A stretch of 64,000 nucleotides of DNA, from the NCBI RefSeq assembly GCF_016595675.1, contig NZ_JAENJH010000002.1, positions 1,178,001 through 1,242,000 of the forward strand. The letters are read 5' to 3'. This DNA is from Prauserella cavernicola (GTDB lineage Bacteria > Actinomycetota > Actinomycetes > Mycobacteriales > Pseudonocardiaceae). The position numbers were made by a program, and so were the translations under genes. This document shows positions 22,277-31,061 of this stretch, one piece after another. The notes beneath the pieces are model-generated. The model was not told the DNA's origin. It did not search any database and worked only from the letters and a program-made list of their open reading frames with translations. Position 1 is the first letter of the stretch. Every line of letters starts with the position of its first letter.

Positions 22277-23032
22277 CTACTGGCTCAGGCGGGCCCGCGC
22301 GTAGGCCGCCATCGCATCGCACAGGTAGGCAGCGAGGCCCGGTGCGACCGCGTCGATGTTCGCGGTGAACCGCGGATCGTCGACGTAGAGCCTGCCGAGC
22401 CCGAGGTAGGCCTGTTGGTTCGGCGTCCAGAAGTGGCACACCCAGCGGTAGTGCGCGCCGGTCGCCTCGATGGTGCGCGGGTCGTCGGCTGCGACGCCCT
22501 CGTTCATCAGCTCGGCGAGCCGGGCCGACGCCTCCGCGCCCGCACGCTGGACGGCCTGCCACTTCTCGTCCGACCAGCCCTTGACCCGCTGGTGCGACTC
22601 CATCGCGCCGGGCCAGCGCTGCTCCGCCTCCTCGGCCAGCGTCTGCGCTCGCTCGGAATCCCGCGCGAAGCCCCGGTACAGCTGTTCGGCGTTCATTCTC
22701 ATCCCTCCTTCCAGTCTTTCGATCGTGTCCGCAACGGTCCTGGCCAGCTGGTCGAACCGGTTCCGCTCGGCCGTGAGCCACTCGTGGTGCACCCTGAGCG
22801 CGGCGAGGCGGTCGGTCTGGCGATCGAGGACGTCCCTGATCGCGTCCAGCCCCAGGCCGAGTTCCCGCAGCACGAGGATCTGCTGCAGGCGCAGCAGCTG
22901 CTCGTCCTCGTAGTAGCGGTAGCCGTTGCCGCCCACGTGTGCGGGCGGCAGCAGGCCGATCTCGTCGTAGTGCCGCAGCGCTCGCGACGTGACGTTCGCG
23001 ATGCGGGCGACCTGGACGATCGAGTAGGCCAT
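22277..23032 (-). CDS. MerR-family regulator with TipAS-like drug-sensing domain
   Basis: A 251-residue protein. Residues 1-75 are a MerR winged-helix domain ('YSIVQVARIANVTSRALRHY', 'DEIGLLPPAHVGGNGYRYY', 'LRLQQILVLRELGLGLD'), followed by a dimerisation helix (~80-105). Residues ~115-251 match the TipAS ligand-binding domain ('QLYRGFARDSERAQTLAEEA', 'HYRWVCHFWTPNQQAYLGLG', 'DPRFTANIDAVAPGLAAYL'), known from TipA, which binds thiopeptides and other multidrug ligands. A perfect 10+10 bp dyad lies 14 nt upstream (23046-23068), consistent with autoregulation. No obvious target operon flanks it. Confidence 0.88.
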   Translation of the reverse strand: MAYSIVQVARIANVTSRALRHYDEIGLLPPAHVGGNGYRYYEDEQLLRLQQILVLRELGLGLDAIRDVLDRQTDRLAALRVHHEWLTAERNRFDQLARTVADTIERLEGGMRMNAEQLYRGFARDSERAQTLAEEAEQRWPGAMESHQRVKGWSDEKWQAVQRAGAEASARLAELMNEGVAADDPRTIEATGAHYRWVCHFWTPNQQAYLGLGRLYVDDPRFTANIDAVAPGLAAYLCDAMAAYARARLSQ

Positions 23033-23045
23033 GCGGACAACGGTA

Positions 23046-23068
23046 GAGGTTGACGTCGCGTCAACCTC
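23046..23068. promoter_or_regulatory. Perfect MerR-type operator dyad
   Basis: GAGGTTGACG (23046-23055) and CGTCAACCTC (23059-23068) are perfect inverted repeats with a 3-bp centre, just upstream of the TipAS-type MerR gene. A TTGACG -35-like hexamer is embedded on both strands. Confidence 0.7.
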
Positions 23069-23078
23069 AAGTCCGGAT

Positions 23079-23897
23079 TCAGGCGGGCTGCGGAAGCTCG
23101 CAGGCGGGTCGGCCCAGCTCGATCTCGTTTCCGGCCGTCAGGCAGCCGTAGAGGTCGTAGGTCTGCTGGCCGTAGTTGATGCCCTCGCGCACGGTGACGG
23201 CGCCGTCCCCGGCGACCTCACACGGGTTGTTCATCGTGCACCGTTCGCCGTTCTCGTTGCCCGTGTTGTTCACGCCGACGACCTCGCCGGTCGCGACGTC
23301 GACGATGGGCGAGCCGGAGGTGCCGCCGATGGTCTCGCACTCCGGCGTGTACCGGATCGAGTCGTCCCACACGTAGTCGCCTTCGTGCAGCTCGTGGACG
23401 AAGCCGTCGACCGAGCACGAGTACGTCTGCTTCCAGTACCCCGAGGCCACGGTGATGTCGCTGCCCGCCGAGGGGCGCTGCTCGGCGAGCTCCAGTGCGG
23501 TGACGCCGTGGGTGCGCTCGAGCTCGGCGTAGCTGAGGCCGAGCTGGTACACCGAGGCGTCGGTGCCGGTCATCGTCGCGTAGAGCAGTTTTGTGGCCGG
23601 TACCGTGCCGAGCTCGGCTCCGTCGCCCGCGAGCAACGTGAACGAACGCTGCGACGGCTGGTCGACGATGACCTCGCCGGGCGCTGGGAAGCCCTCCTCG
23701 AGGCAGTGCCCGTTGGACAGCACCAGCGCCGGTGCCGTGGCAGGAGTGCCGGCGAGGTGCACAATCGAGCCCGAGCAGTTCGACAGTGCCACCGTGCCCG
23801 CGAGGTCCACGGCCGGCGCCGCGCTCGCCGGTGCGGCGTTGACCAGTGCGAACGTCAGCAGCGCTGCCAGCAGCGCACCCAGCGGGCGTCGGAACAT
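23079..23897 (-). CDS. Secreted trypsin-like serine protease
   Basis: A 272-residue protein with a clear Sec signal peptide (basic start, hydrophobic core 'LLAALLTFALVNA', cleavage after 'APASA'). The S1 catalytic triad is visible: His in 'LSNGHCLEEG', Asp in 'TGTDASVYQL', Ser in 'GGTSGSPIVD'. Several Cys pairs suggest disulfides. It is probably an extracellular peptidase. It reads leftward, ending 11 bp before the operator of the MerR gene. The substrate is unknown; a Ser/Gly-rich oxyanion loop and a short length fit the trypsin-like peptidase group rather than HtrA. Confidence 0.85.
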   Translation of the reverse strand: MFRRPLGALLAALLTFALVNAAPASAAPAVDLAGTVALSNCSGSIVHLAGTPATAPALVLSNGHCLEEGFPAPGEVIVDQPSQRSFTLLAGDGAELGTVPATKLLYATMTGTDASVYQLGLSYAELERTHGVTALELAEQRPSAGSDITVASGYWKQTYSCSVDGFVHELHEGDYVWDDSIRYTPECETIGGTSGSPIVDVATGEVVGVNNTGNENGERCTMNNPCEVAGDGAVTVREGINYGQQTYDLYGCLTAGNEIELGRPACELPQPA

Positions 23898-24144
23898 CGG
23901 GGCGGTCCTCTCCGTTGACGGGCTCGTGGGACGCAGCGTAGTTGTTCGGCTACGCCCCGGCCCACTTCAGCGTGAGGTTCGTGTGACGTGCTAGGTGTGG
24001 AAGGGAAACACCACCGGGGCACATGGCGATGCGCTTGACACACGCTTTACGGCGTGTTGAGCCACCTGGGAGGACGCCATCGCCCGGGAGAGTGCACACT
24101 GGCGGGTCGAACAGGTGAGTTAGTGGAGCGGAGAGCGGGACAGC

Positions 24145-26916
24145 GTGGCTGGATCGACGAAGACGAAGAAGAGTGCGGCTGCCAACGGCGGTGGCCGTCG
24201 ACGGTTGGTGATCGTCGAGTCGCCCACCAAGGCGCGCAAGATCGCCCCGTATCTCGGTCGTGACTACGTCGTCGAGTCCTCCCGTGGCCACATCCGTGAC
24301 CTGCCGCGCGGTGCCGCCGACGTGCCTGCCAAGTACAAGGGCCAGCCGTGGGCGAGGCTCGGCGTGGACGTCGACAACGACTTCGAGCCGCTCTACGTCG
24401 TCTCACCCGATAAGAAGGCCACGGTCACCGAGCTCAAGACCCTGCTCAAGGACGTCGACGAGCTCTACCTCGCCACGGACCCCGACCGCGAGGGCGAGGC
24501 CATCGCGTGGCACCTGCTCGAGGCGCTCAAGCCCAAGGTGCCGGTGCGCCGGATGGTGTTCCACGAGGTCACCGAGCAGGCCATCCGTGCGGCGGCCGAG
24601 AACACCCGTGAGCTGGACCCCGACCTGGTCGACGCGCAGGAGACGCGCCGCATCCTCGACCGGCTCTACGGCTACGAGGTCTCGCCGGTCCTGTGGAAGA
24701 AGGTCATGCCGAGGCTCTCGGCCGGCCGCGTGCAGTCGGTCGCGACGAGGGTGATCGTCGAGCGCGAGCGGGAGCGCATGCGCTTCACCTCGGCGTCGTA
24801 CTGGGACATCTCCGCGACGATGGACGCGGGCGCCGACGCGAGCCCGCGCACGTTCCCGGCGCGGCTGAGTTCGGTGGCGGGCTCCCGGCTCGCCACGGGC
24901 CGCGACTTCGGCTCCGACGGGCAGCTCAAGGCGTCGGCTCGCGACGTCCGCGTGCTGGACGAGGCCGAGGCCAACCGGCTCGCCCAGGCGCTGACCGAGC
25001 GCGACTTCGCCGTCTCGAGCGTCGAGGAGAAGCCCTACACGCGGCGGCCGTACGCGCCGTTCATGACCTCCACGCTCCAGCAGGAGGCGGGCCGCAAACT
25101 CCGGTTCTCGTCCGAGCGCTCGATGCGCATCGCGCAGCGGCTCTACGAGAACGGCTACATCACCTACATGCGTACCGACTCGACGACGCTGTCGGAGACG
25201 GCGCTGACGGCTGCGCGCAACCAGGCGACCGACCTCTACGGCTCCGAGTACGTCTCGCCGACCCCCCGGCAGTACACGCGCAAGGTGAAGAACGCCCAGG
25301 AGGCGCACGAGGCGATCCGCCCCGCCGGCGAGGTGTTCCGCACGCCCGGCCAGGTCGCCGGTGAGCTGGAGACCGACGAGTTCCGGCTCTACGAGCTGAT
25401 CTGGCAGCGCACCATCGCCTCGCAGATGGCCGACGCCAAGGGCACCACGATGTCGGTGCGCATCACCGGCACGGCCACCAGCGGCGAGGAGTGCGTCTTC
25501 TCCTCGTCGGGCCGCACGATCACGTTCCCCGGCTTCCTGAAGGCCTACGTCGAGTCGGTCGACTCCGAGACCGGCGGCGACGCGGACGACAAGCAGAGCA
25601 GGCTGCCGCAGCTGAGCGAGGGTCAGGAGCTGACCGCGGGCGAGCTGTCGCCGGACGGCCACTCCACCTCGCCGCCCGCGCGCTACAGCGAGCCGTCGCT
25701 GGTGAGCAAGCTCGAGGAGCTGGGCATCGGCAGGCCCTCGACGTACGCCTCGATCATCAAGACCATCCAGGACCGCGGCTACGTGTGGAAGAAGGGCTCC
25801 GCGCTGGTGCCCTCGTGGGTCGCGTTCTCGGTGGTCGGGCTGCTGGAGCAGCACTTCGAGCGGCTGGTGGACTACGACTTCACCGCCGCGATGGAGGACG
25901 AGCTCGACCGCATCGCGGCAGGTGACGAGCAGCGGACGCAGTGGCTGTCCCGGTTCTACTTCGGTGGCGACCAGGGCGTCGACGGTTCGATCGGCAGGCT
26001 CGGCGGGCTGAAGAAGCTGGTCGGCACCAGCGTCGAGGACATCGACGCCCGCGAGATCAACTCGATCAAGATGTTCGACGACACCGAGGGCCACGCCGTG
26101 GTCGTGCGGGTCGGCCGCTACGGCCCGTACCTCGAGCGCGAGGTCAACGAGCAGTCGCAGCGCGCGAACCTGCCGGAGGACCTGCCACCGGACGAGCTGA
26201 CGCTCGAGATCGCCGAGCGGCTCTTCGCGACGCCGCAGGAGGGCCGCGTGCTGGGCAACGACCCGGTCAGCGGCAACGAGATCGTGGCGAAGGAGGGCCG
26301 GTTCGGGCCCTACGTCACGGAACTCCTGCCGGAGCCGGAGGAGCCCGAAGGCGGCACCACCGGCAAGAAGACGAGCAAGGCGAAGAAGCCGAAGCCGCGC
26401 ACGGCGTCGCTGTTCAAGTCGATGACCATCGAGGACATGACGCTGGACGACGCGCTGAAGTTGCTGTCGCTGCCCCGTGTCGTCGGCAAGGACCCGGACA
26501 GCGGTGACGAGATCACGGCGCAGAACGGGCGGTACGGGCCTTACCTGAAGAAGGGCACCGACTCGCGTTCGCTGTCCACCGAGGAGCAGATCTTCGACAT
26601 CACGGTCGAGGAGGCGCTCAAGATCTACGCGGAGCCGAAGCGCAGGGGCCGCCAGGCGGCGGCGAAGCCGCCGCTCAAGGAGCTCGGCGAGGACCCGAAC
26701 TCCGGCAAGCCGATGATCGTCAAGGACGGGCGCTTCGGGCCGTACGTCACCGACGGTGAGTACAACGCCTCGCTGCGGAAGTCGGACTCGGTCGAGGACC
26801 TGACCGTGGAGCGGGCGGCCGAGCTGCTCGCCGAGAAGCGTGCCAAGGGACCCGCGCCGAAGAAGCGCACCGCGACCAAGAAGAAGGCCACCACGGCCAA
26901 GTCGAAGTCGTCGTGA
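24145..26916 (+). CDS. topA: DNA topoisomerase I
   Basis: A 923-residue type IA topoisomerase that relaxes negative supercoils. The TOPRIM domain starts at ~20 ('RLVIVESPTKARKIAPYLG') with the acidic motif 'ATDPDREGEAIAWHLLEAL' (~110-130). The active-site Tyr is ~341 in 'YITYMRTDSTTLS'. The C-terminus lacks zinc fingers and instead has four basic repeats with 'GRYGPYL' / 'GRFGPYV' cores at ~652, 711, 789 and 856, then a Lys-rich tail, the actinobacterial architecture that gives processivity. GTG 24145 is the start; the length is close to mycobacterial TopA. Confidence 0.95.
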   Translation: MAGSTKTKKSAAANGGGRRRLVIVESPTKARKIAPYLGRDYVVESSRGHIRDLPRGAADVPAKYKGQPWARLGVDVDNDFEPLYVVSPDKKATVTELKTLLKDVDELYLATDPDREGEAIAWHLLEALKPKVPVRRMVFHEVTEQAIRAAAENTRELDPDLVDAQETRRILDRLYGYEVSPVLWKKVMPRLSAGRVQSVATRVIVERERERMRFTSASYWDISATMDAGADASPRTFPARLSSVAGSRLATGRDFGSDGQLKASARDVRVLDEAEANRLAQALTERDFAVSSVEEKPYTRRPYAPFMTSTLQQEAGRKLRFSSERSMRIAQRLYENGYITYMRTDSTTLSETALTAARNQATDLYGSEYVSPTPRQYTRKVKNAQEAHEAIRPAGEVFRTPGQVAGELETDEFRLYELIWQRTIASQMADAKGTTMSVRITGTATSGEECVFSSSGRTITFPGFLKAYVESVDSETGGDADDKQSRLPQLSEGQELTAGELSPDGHSTSPPARYSEPSLVSKLEELGIGRPSTYASIIKTIQDRGYVWKKGSALVPSWVAFSVVGLLEQHFERLVDYDFTAAMEDELDRIAAGDEQRTQWLSRFYFGGDQGVDGSIGRLGGLKKLVGTSVEDIDAREINSIKMFDDTEGHAVVVRVGRYGPYLEREVNEQSQRANLPEDLPPDELTLEIAERLFATPQEGRVLGNDPVSGNEIVAKEGRFGPYVTELLPEPEEPEGGTTGKKTSKAKKPKPRTASLFKSMTIEDMTLDDALKLLSLPRVVGKDPDSGDEITAQNGRYGPYLKKGTDSRSLSTEEQIFDITVEEALKIYAEPKRRGRQAAAKPPLKELGEDPNSGKPMIVKDGRFGPYVTDGEYNASLRKSDSVEDLTVERAAELLAEKRAKGPAPKKRTATKKKATTAKSKSS

Positions 26917-27011
26917 CCGTGGGTGAGGGCTAGTGCGCCCCGTTGGCGGATGCGCGGAGTGACCGGCTCGCTACCCTGATATGGCATGACGAGACCCGGC
27001 TAGGAGGACGC

Positions 27012-27560
27012 GTGGCCAACGGGGACGGTACCCAGGCACCCGATCCGGCTCAGTCGTTCAGCGACCCGTTGTCCGGGCTGGTCACCAGCGGACGCCCGGA
27101 CAACCAGTCGACGGACGAGCGGCCCGAGCGCAACGACTTCACGAGCTTCCAGCTCGCCACGCCCGTCGAGCCCGATCCCGACATGGTCAAGGGGATGGTC
27201 GACGCCGCGATGGCCGGCGAGCAGCTCCCGGACCAGGACGCCGAGGATGCTCCCGCCGACGACGCCGTGGCCCTGCCCGGTGCGCCGCCCGAGTCCGGCG
27301 ACGACGGTCCGCCCGGGGTGTATTCGCGGCAGTCGCGCGGCTGGGCCGCGCGTACCCAGTTGCTGCCGCAGATGCTGCGCAAGCGGCAGGAGGGTCGGGA
27401 GAAGGCTCCGAAGCCGGAGGGCGAGCGTGGGCTCGTCCGCAAGCCGTCGAACGGCTCGGCGGGGTTGTTGATCGCGCTCGTACTCATGGCTGTGTTCGGT
27501 ATCGTCGCCATTCAGTTCATTTCGAGTTTGATCGAGAGCATCAGCAGCCTATTCAACTGA
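27012..27560 (+). CDS. Hypothetical protein with C-terminal membrane anchor
   Basis: A 182-residue protein. GTG 27012 was chosen for TAGGAGG (27001-27007) at 4-5 nt. The first ~140 residues are acidic, Pro/Asp-rich and probably disordered, with a Lys/Arg patch ('LPQMLRKRQEGREKAPKPEG'). The end is a single membrane segment ('LLIALVLMAVFGIVAIQFI'). It lies between topA and the MFS-kinase fusion. A tail-anchored topology is likely. No family recognised. Confidence 0.65.
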   Translation: MANGDGTQAPDPAQSFSDPLSGLVTSGRPDNQSTDERPERNDFTSFQLATPVEPDPDMVKGMVDAAMAGEQLPDQDAEDAPADDAVALPGAPPESGDDGPPGVYSRQSRGWAARTQLLPQMLRKRQEGREKAPKPEGERGLVRKPSNGSAGLLIALVLMAVFGIVAIQFISSLIESISSLFN

Positions 27561-27687
27561 ACCGGCTGATTTTTTCGATCAGCGTTTCGTGATTCATTGA
27601 CTACCCCGGGTGTTTTCGTCGGTGCTCCGGCGCACTGTCCGTGGCGAGCGCTACTCTGACCTCAGCACGTGCCGGCGGTCATTTGGG

Positions 27688-29784
27688 GTGGGGCACATCA
27701 GCGAGGCAGGACAGGGGAAAGCGGGCGCGGGCGCCCAGGAGTCGGTGCGCCGAGAGGCGTCCACCGTCAATCGCGTGCGGCGAGTACTCGCCATCCAGCC
27801 CTTCCGCAGACTGTGGGGCGTCACCTATTTGTGCAGTGTCGCCGACTGGCTCGCTCTGCTCGCGCTGGCGGGCCTGGTCACCAAGTTCACCGACAACTAC
27901 ATGGCGCAGAACTTCGCCTTCGCCGGAGTCGTGCTGACCAACCTGTTGCCGGGATTGCTTTTCGCACCGGTTGGCGGCCTGCTCGCCGACCGGTTCGACC
28001 GCCGCAAGGTGATGATCGTCGCCGACCTGGTGCGCTTCGGTCTGCTGCTCTCGATCGCCATTGTCGGGTCGCCGATCTGGCTGTTCATCGCCAACTTCCT
28101 GGTGGGCTCCGCGGCGATGATGTGGATCCCGTCGAAGGACGCGGCGGTGCCGAACCTGCTGCGCAGGCCCGACCAGGTGGAGACGGCCAACCAGCTCGGC
28201 ATGGTGATGACCTACGGCTTCGCGGTGGTCACCGGCGCCGGGTTCTACGCGATCCTCACCGGTATCCCGACGACGTTCAACCTGTCCCCGAACGTGTTCG
28301 GCACGTTCGGCATCGCCAACGCCGTCGTGGTCATCAACAGCCTGCTCTACCTGGCCAGTGCGCTGATCGTCGCGACGCGGATCCCCGAGCTGTCGCTGCG
28401 CAACGTCCACCCGGTGCCCGCATCCGGCGCCGTCGCCAAGCCCGCGGAGGCCGAGGAGAAGCCGTCGGGCGGCATCTTCGGGATGTTCCGCGACGCCTTC
28501 CGGTTCATCCGCACGACGCCGCTGGTGCGCGGACTGCTGATCGGCATGATGGGCGCGTTCGCCGCGGGTGGAGCCGTGATCGGTGCGGCCAAGCCGTACT
28601 CGTCGAGCCTCGGTGGCGGTGACGCCGCGTTCGGCCTGCTCTTCGTGGCCGTGTTCGTCGGTGCCGCGGTGGGTCTCGCCGGCGTGCCCAAGCTCGCCCA
28701 GCGCCTGCCGCACGACCGGATGTTCGGCATCGGGATCGTGCTCGCCGGGCTCGCGCTCATCGTCGTGGCGCTGTCGCCGCACCTCGCGGTCTCGCTGATC
28801 GCCGTCGCGGTGGTCGGTGGGTGCGCGGGTGCCGCGTTCCTCACCGGTGTGACGATCATCGGCTCGCAGGTCGACGACTCGATCCGGGGCCGGATCAACG
28901 CGATCTACCAGTCGATGATGAAGATCATCATCTTCGGTGCGACCGCTACCGTGCCACTGCTCATCGGGCTGGTGCAGCCCCACAAGGTGACGGTGTGGGG
29001 CAACGTCCTCACGATCGACGGCACCCGGCCCGTGCTGCTCGGCGGCGGGCTGCTCGCAGCGCTGGTCGGCGTGATCGCCTACCGGCAGATGGACTCCCGG
29101 CGCACGGAGCCGATCCTCGCCGACCTGCGCAACGTGATCCGGCGCAGGCCGCGGCGCGTCAACGGGCTGCTGATCGCGCTCGAAGGCACCACGGCCACCG
29201 ACACCGCGGCGCAGGCGGCCAAGCTCGCGGGGTGGCTCTCCGCGGGCCCGCGCAACGTCGTGCTCGCCGCCGACCCGGCGCTCGACGACAGCAGGCTCGA
29301 ATCGCTCGTCTCCGGCGCGGCGCTGTCCGGGGCCAGAGCGCAGGCACTCGCCGCGGCGGCGGTGCGCGCCGACATCGTCGAACGAGATGTGCGGCCCGCG
29401 CTCGACGCGGGCTCGGTGGTGGTGATGGAGCGGTTCGTGGACTCCCCGCTCGCGCACCTCTCGGCCGTCGCCGGCCTGGACGCCAAGGAGCTCGAGGGCC
29501 TGGCCGACTGGGCCACCGGGCGGCTGCGGCCCGACCTGACCGTGCTGCTCGACGCCGAACCGGGGGCCGAGGAGGAGTCGGCCGACTCGGCCCAGCACCA
29601 TTGGCGCGTGCAACAACTGCTCACCGAGATGGCCTCGGCCGACCCGGAGCGCTACGTCGTCGTGGACGCCGATGGCACCGAGGACGAGGTCGCCGACCGC
29701 GTGCGGATCGCCGTGCAGACCACCCTCGTCGGAATGGTCGCGGGGCTCGCGTCCAGGCCGGCCGTCGCGGAGGCCGCTTCGTGA
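27688..29784 (+). CDS. MFS transporter fused to a degenerate thymidylate-kinase-like domain
   Basis: A 698-residue protein from GTG 27688 (the frame is open from 27610; a TACTCT box at ~27652 favours the later start). Residues ~30-475 are an MFS permease with about 12 segments ('GVTYLCSVADWLALLALAG', 'LADRFDRRKVMIVADLVRFG' is the loop 2-3 motif). Residues ~490-690 align with dTMP kinase ('LLIALEGTT...', 'GSVVVMERFVDSPLAHLSAV', 'RLRPDLTVLLDAEPG'). The P-loop is missing: where kinases have GxxGxGKST this reads 'EGTTATDTAAQ', and the DRY motif is ERF. So it is probably not a kinase. Streptomyces relatives carry an active-looking version of this fusion (recalled). The stop overlaps holB (GTGA at 29781). 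Confidence 0.8.
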   Translation: MGHISEAGQGKAGAGAQESVRREASTVNRVRRVLAIQPFRRLWGVTYLCSVADWLALLALAGLVTKFTDNYMAQNFAFAGVVLTNLLPGLLFAPVGGLLADRFDRRKVMIVADLVRFGLLLSIAIVGSPIWLFIANFLVGSAAMMWIPSKDAAVPNLLRRPDQVETANQLGMVMTYGFAVVTGAGFYAILTGIPTTFNLSPNVFGTFGIANAVVVINSLLYLASALIVATRIPELSLRNVHPVPASGAVAKPAEAEEKPSGGIFGMFRDAFRFIRTTPLVRGLLIGMMGAFAAGGAVIGAAKPYSSSLGGGDAAFGLLFVAVFVGAAVGLAGVPKLAQRLPHDRMFGIGIVLAGLALIVVALSPHLAVSLIAVAVVGGCAGAAFLTGVTIIGSQVDDSIRGRINAIYQSMMKIIIFGATATVPLLIGLVQPHKVTVWGNVLTIDGTRPVLLGGGLLAALVGVIAYRQMDSRRTEPILADLRNVIRRRPRRVNGLLIALEGTTATDTAAQAAKLAGWLSAGPRNVVLAADPALDDSRLESLVSGAALSGARAQALAAAAVRADIVERDVRPALDAGSVVVMERFVDSPLAHLSAVAGLDAKELEGLADWATGRLRPDLTVLLDAEPGAEEESADSAQHHWRVQQLLTEMASADPERYVVVDADGTEDEVADRVRIAVQTTLVGMVAGLASRPAVAEAAS

Positions 29785-30974
29785 CGCAGGCGGTGTGGTC
29801 GCAGCTGGTCGGCCAGGAACCGGCTGTCGAAACCCTCTCCGCCGCGGCGAAGTCGGCGGCGGCCCTCGTGGACGGCGAGACCACGGACTCGGGCGCGATG
29901 ACGCACGCGTGGCTGTTCACCGGGCCTCCCGGTTCGGGACGTTCCGTGGCCGCGCGCACGTTCGCCGCGGCCCTGCAGTGCAACCTCGGCCTCGGCTGCG
30001 GCGGGTGCAACGGCTGCCGGACCGCACTCTCCGGCACGCACGCGGACGTGCGGCTCGTGGTGCCGGAAGGGCTGTCGATCTCGGTCGCCGAGATGCGCTC
30101 GCTGGTGCAGGCCGCCGCGCGCAGGCCGACCACCGGCCGCTGGCAGATCGTGATCATCGAGGACGCCGACCGGCTCACCGAGGGCGCCGCCAACGCACTG
30201 CTGAAGGCCGTCGAGGAGCCACCGGAGCGCACGGTGTTCCTGCTCTGCGCGCCCTCCGACCACCCCGAGGACGTCTCGGTGACGATCCGCTCGCGGTGCA
30301 GGCTCGTCACGTTGCGCACACCGCCGCCCGCCGCGATCGCGCAGGTGCTGATGGAGCGCGACGGTGTGGAGGAGCGGATGGCGCGGTGGGCGGCGTCGGT
30401 GTGCGGAGGCCACATCGGCAGGGCCCGCAGGCTCGCCACCGACGAGAGCGCCCGCAAACGACGCTCCGCCGTGCTCAGGATCCCGCTCGGTCTGCGCAGG
30501 CCCTCGGATGTCTTCGTGTGCGCCGACGAGCTGATCAAGACGGCCGAGGCGGACGCCTCGGAGGAGAGCAAGGTCCGCGACGAGGCCGAACAGGACGCGT
30601 TGCGCACCGCGATGGGCTCGGGCGGCACCGGCAAGGGTGTCGCCGGGGCGAAGCGGGCCGCCGACGCGGCCGTTCGGCAGCTGGAGAAGCGACAGAAGTC
30701 GCGGGCGACGCGGACCCAGCGCGACACGCTGGACCTCGCGCTGGTGGATCTGGCCGCCTTCTACCGCGACGTGCTGGTGACGGCCAGCGGTGCGGGCGCG
30801 ATGCTCAACCATCCCGACCACGCCACACAGAGCACCGACGCCGCCTCCCAGTGGACCCCGGCGTCCACGCTGCGCAGGCTCGAGGCCGTGCTGGCCTGCC
30901 GCGAGGCGATCGAGTGGAACGTCAAGCCGCGCATCGCCGTGGAAGCCATGGTGACCACACTCCGCGAAGGCTGA
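29781..30974 (+). CDS. holB: DNA polymerase III subunit delta'
   Basis: A 397-residue clamp-loader subunit. It has the AAA+ fold with a P-loop-like 'FTGPPGSGRSVAARTF' (Arg in place of Lys, usual for non-hydrolysing delta'), a four-Cys zinc module 'CNLGLGCGGCNGC', 'WQIVIIEDADRLTEGAANAL', 'LKAVEEPPERTVFLLCA' and sensor 1 'SVTIRSRCRLVTLR'. The C-terminal collar is helical with a charged linker. It loads the beta sliding clamp with gamma/tau and delta. GTG 29781 overlaps the upstream stop, so it is co-translated with the MFS fusion. A long hairpin follows at 31003. Confidence 0.92.
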   Translation: MTQAVWSQLVGQEPAVETLSAAAKSAAALVDGETTDSGAMTHAWLFTGPPGSGRSVAARTFAAALQCNLGLGCGGCNGCRTALSGTHADVRLVVPEGLSISVAEMRSLVQAAARRPTTGRWQIVIIEDADRLTEGAANALLKAVEEPPERTVFLLCAPSDHPEDVSVTIRSRCRLVTLRTPPPAAIAQVLMERDGVEERMARWAASVCGGHIGRARRLATDESARKRRSAVLRIPLGLRRPSDVFVCADELIKTAEADASEESKVRDEAEQDALRTAMGSGGTGKGVAGAKRAADAAVRQLEKRQKSRATRTQRDTLDLALVDLAAFYRDVLVTASGAGAMLNHPDHATQSTDAASQWTPASTLRRLEAVLACREAIEWNVKPRIAVEAMVTTLREG

Positions 30975-31002
30975 CCCTCAGCTCCGCCACCTCTCCTCGG
31001 AT

Positions 31003-31055
31003 GCGGTGAAGGGCACCTTTACTGCATTGAACGCAGTAAAGGTGCCCTTCACCGC
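31003..31055. terminator. Very long perfect hairpin between convergent genes
   Basis: A perfect 23-bp inverted repeat (31003-31025 and 31033-31055) with a 7-nt loop ATTGAAC. The arm core is GAAGGGCACCTTTACTGC. It lies 28 nt after holB and 7 nt from the end of the leftward gene. It probably works as a bidirectional terminator, but is longer and more AT-mixed than the other hairpins of the window, so it may belong to a dispersed repeat family. Confidence 0.75.
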
Positions 31056-31061
31056 AGTCGC

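Noticed and set aside
23079-23897. Alternative call of the protease as an HtrA-type enzyme
   Set aside because: No PDZ domain, short length, and a signal peptide with trypsin-like spacing of His/Asp/Ser.
24403-26094. A 563-codon minus-strand frame in topA
   Set aside because: Antisense shadow; TopA motifs on the plus strand are complete.
27679-29616. A 645-codon minus-strand frame
   Set aside because: Antisense of the MFS-kinase fusion, with no family signature or ribosome-binding site.
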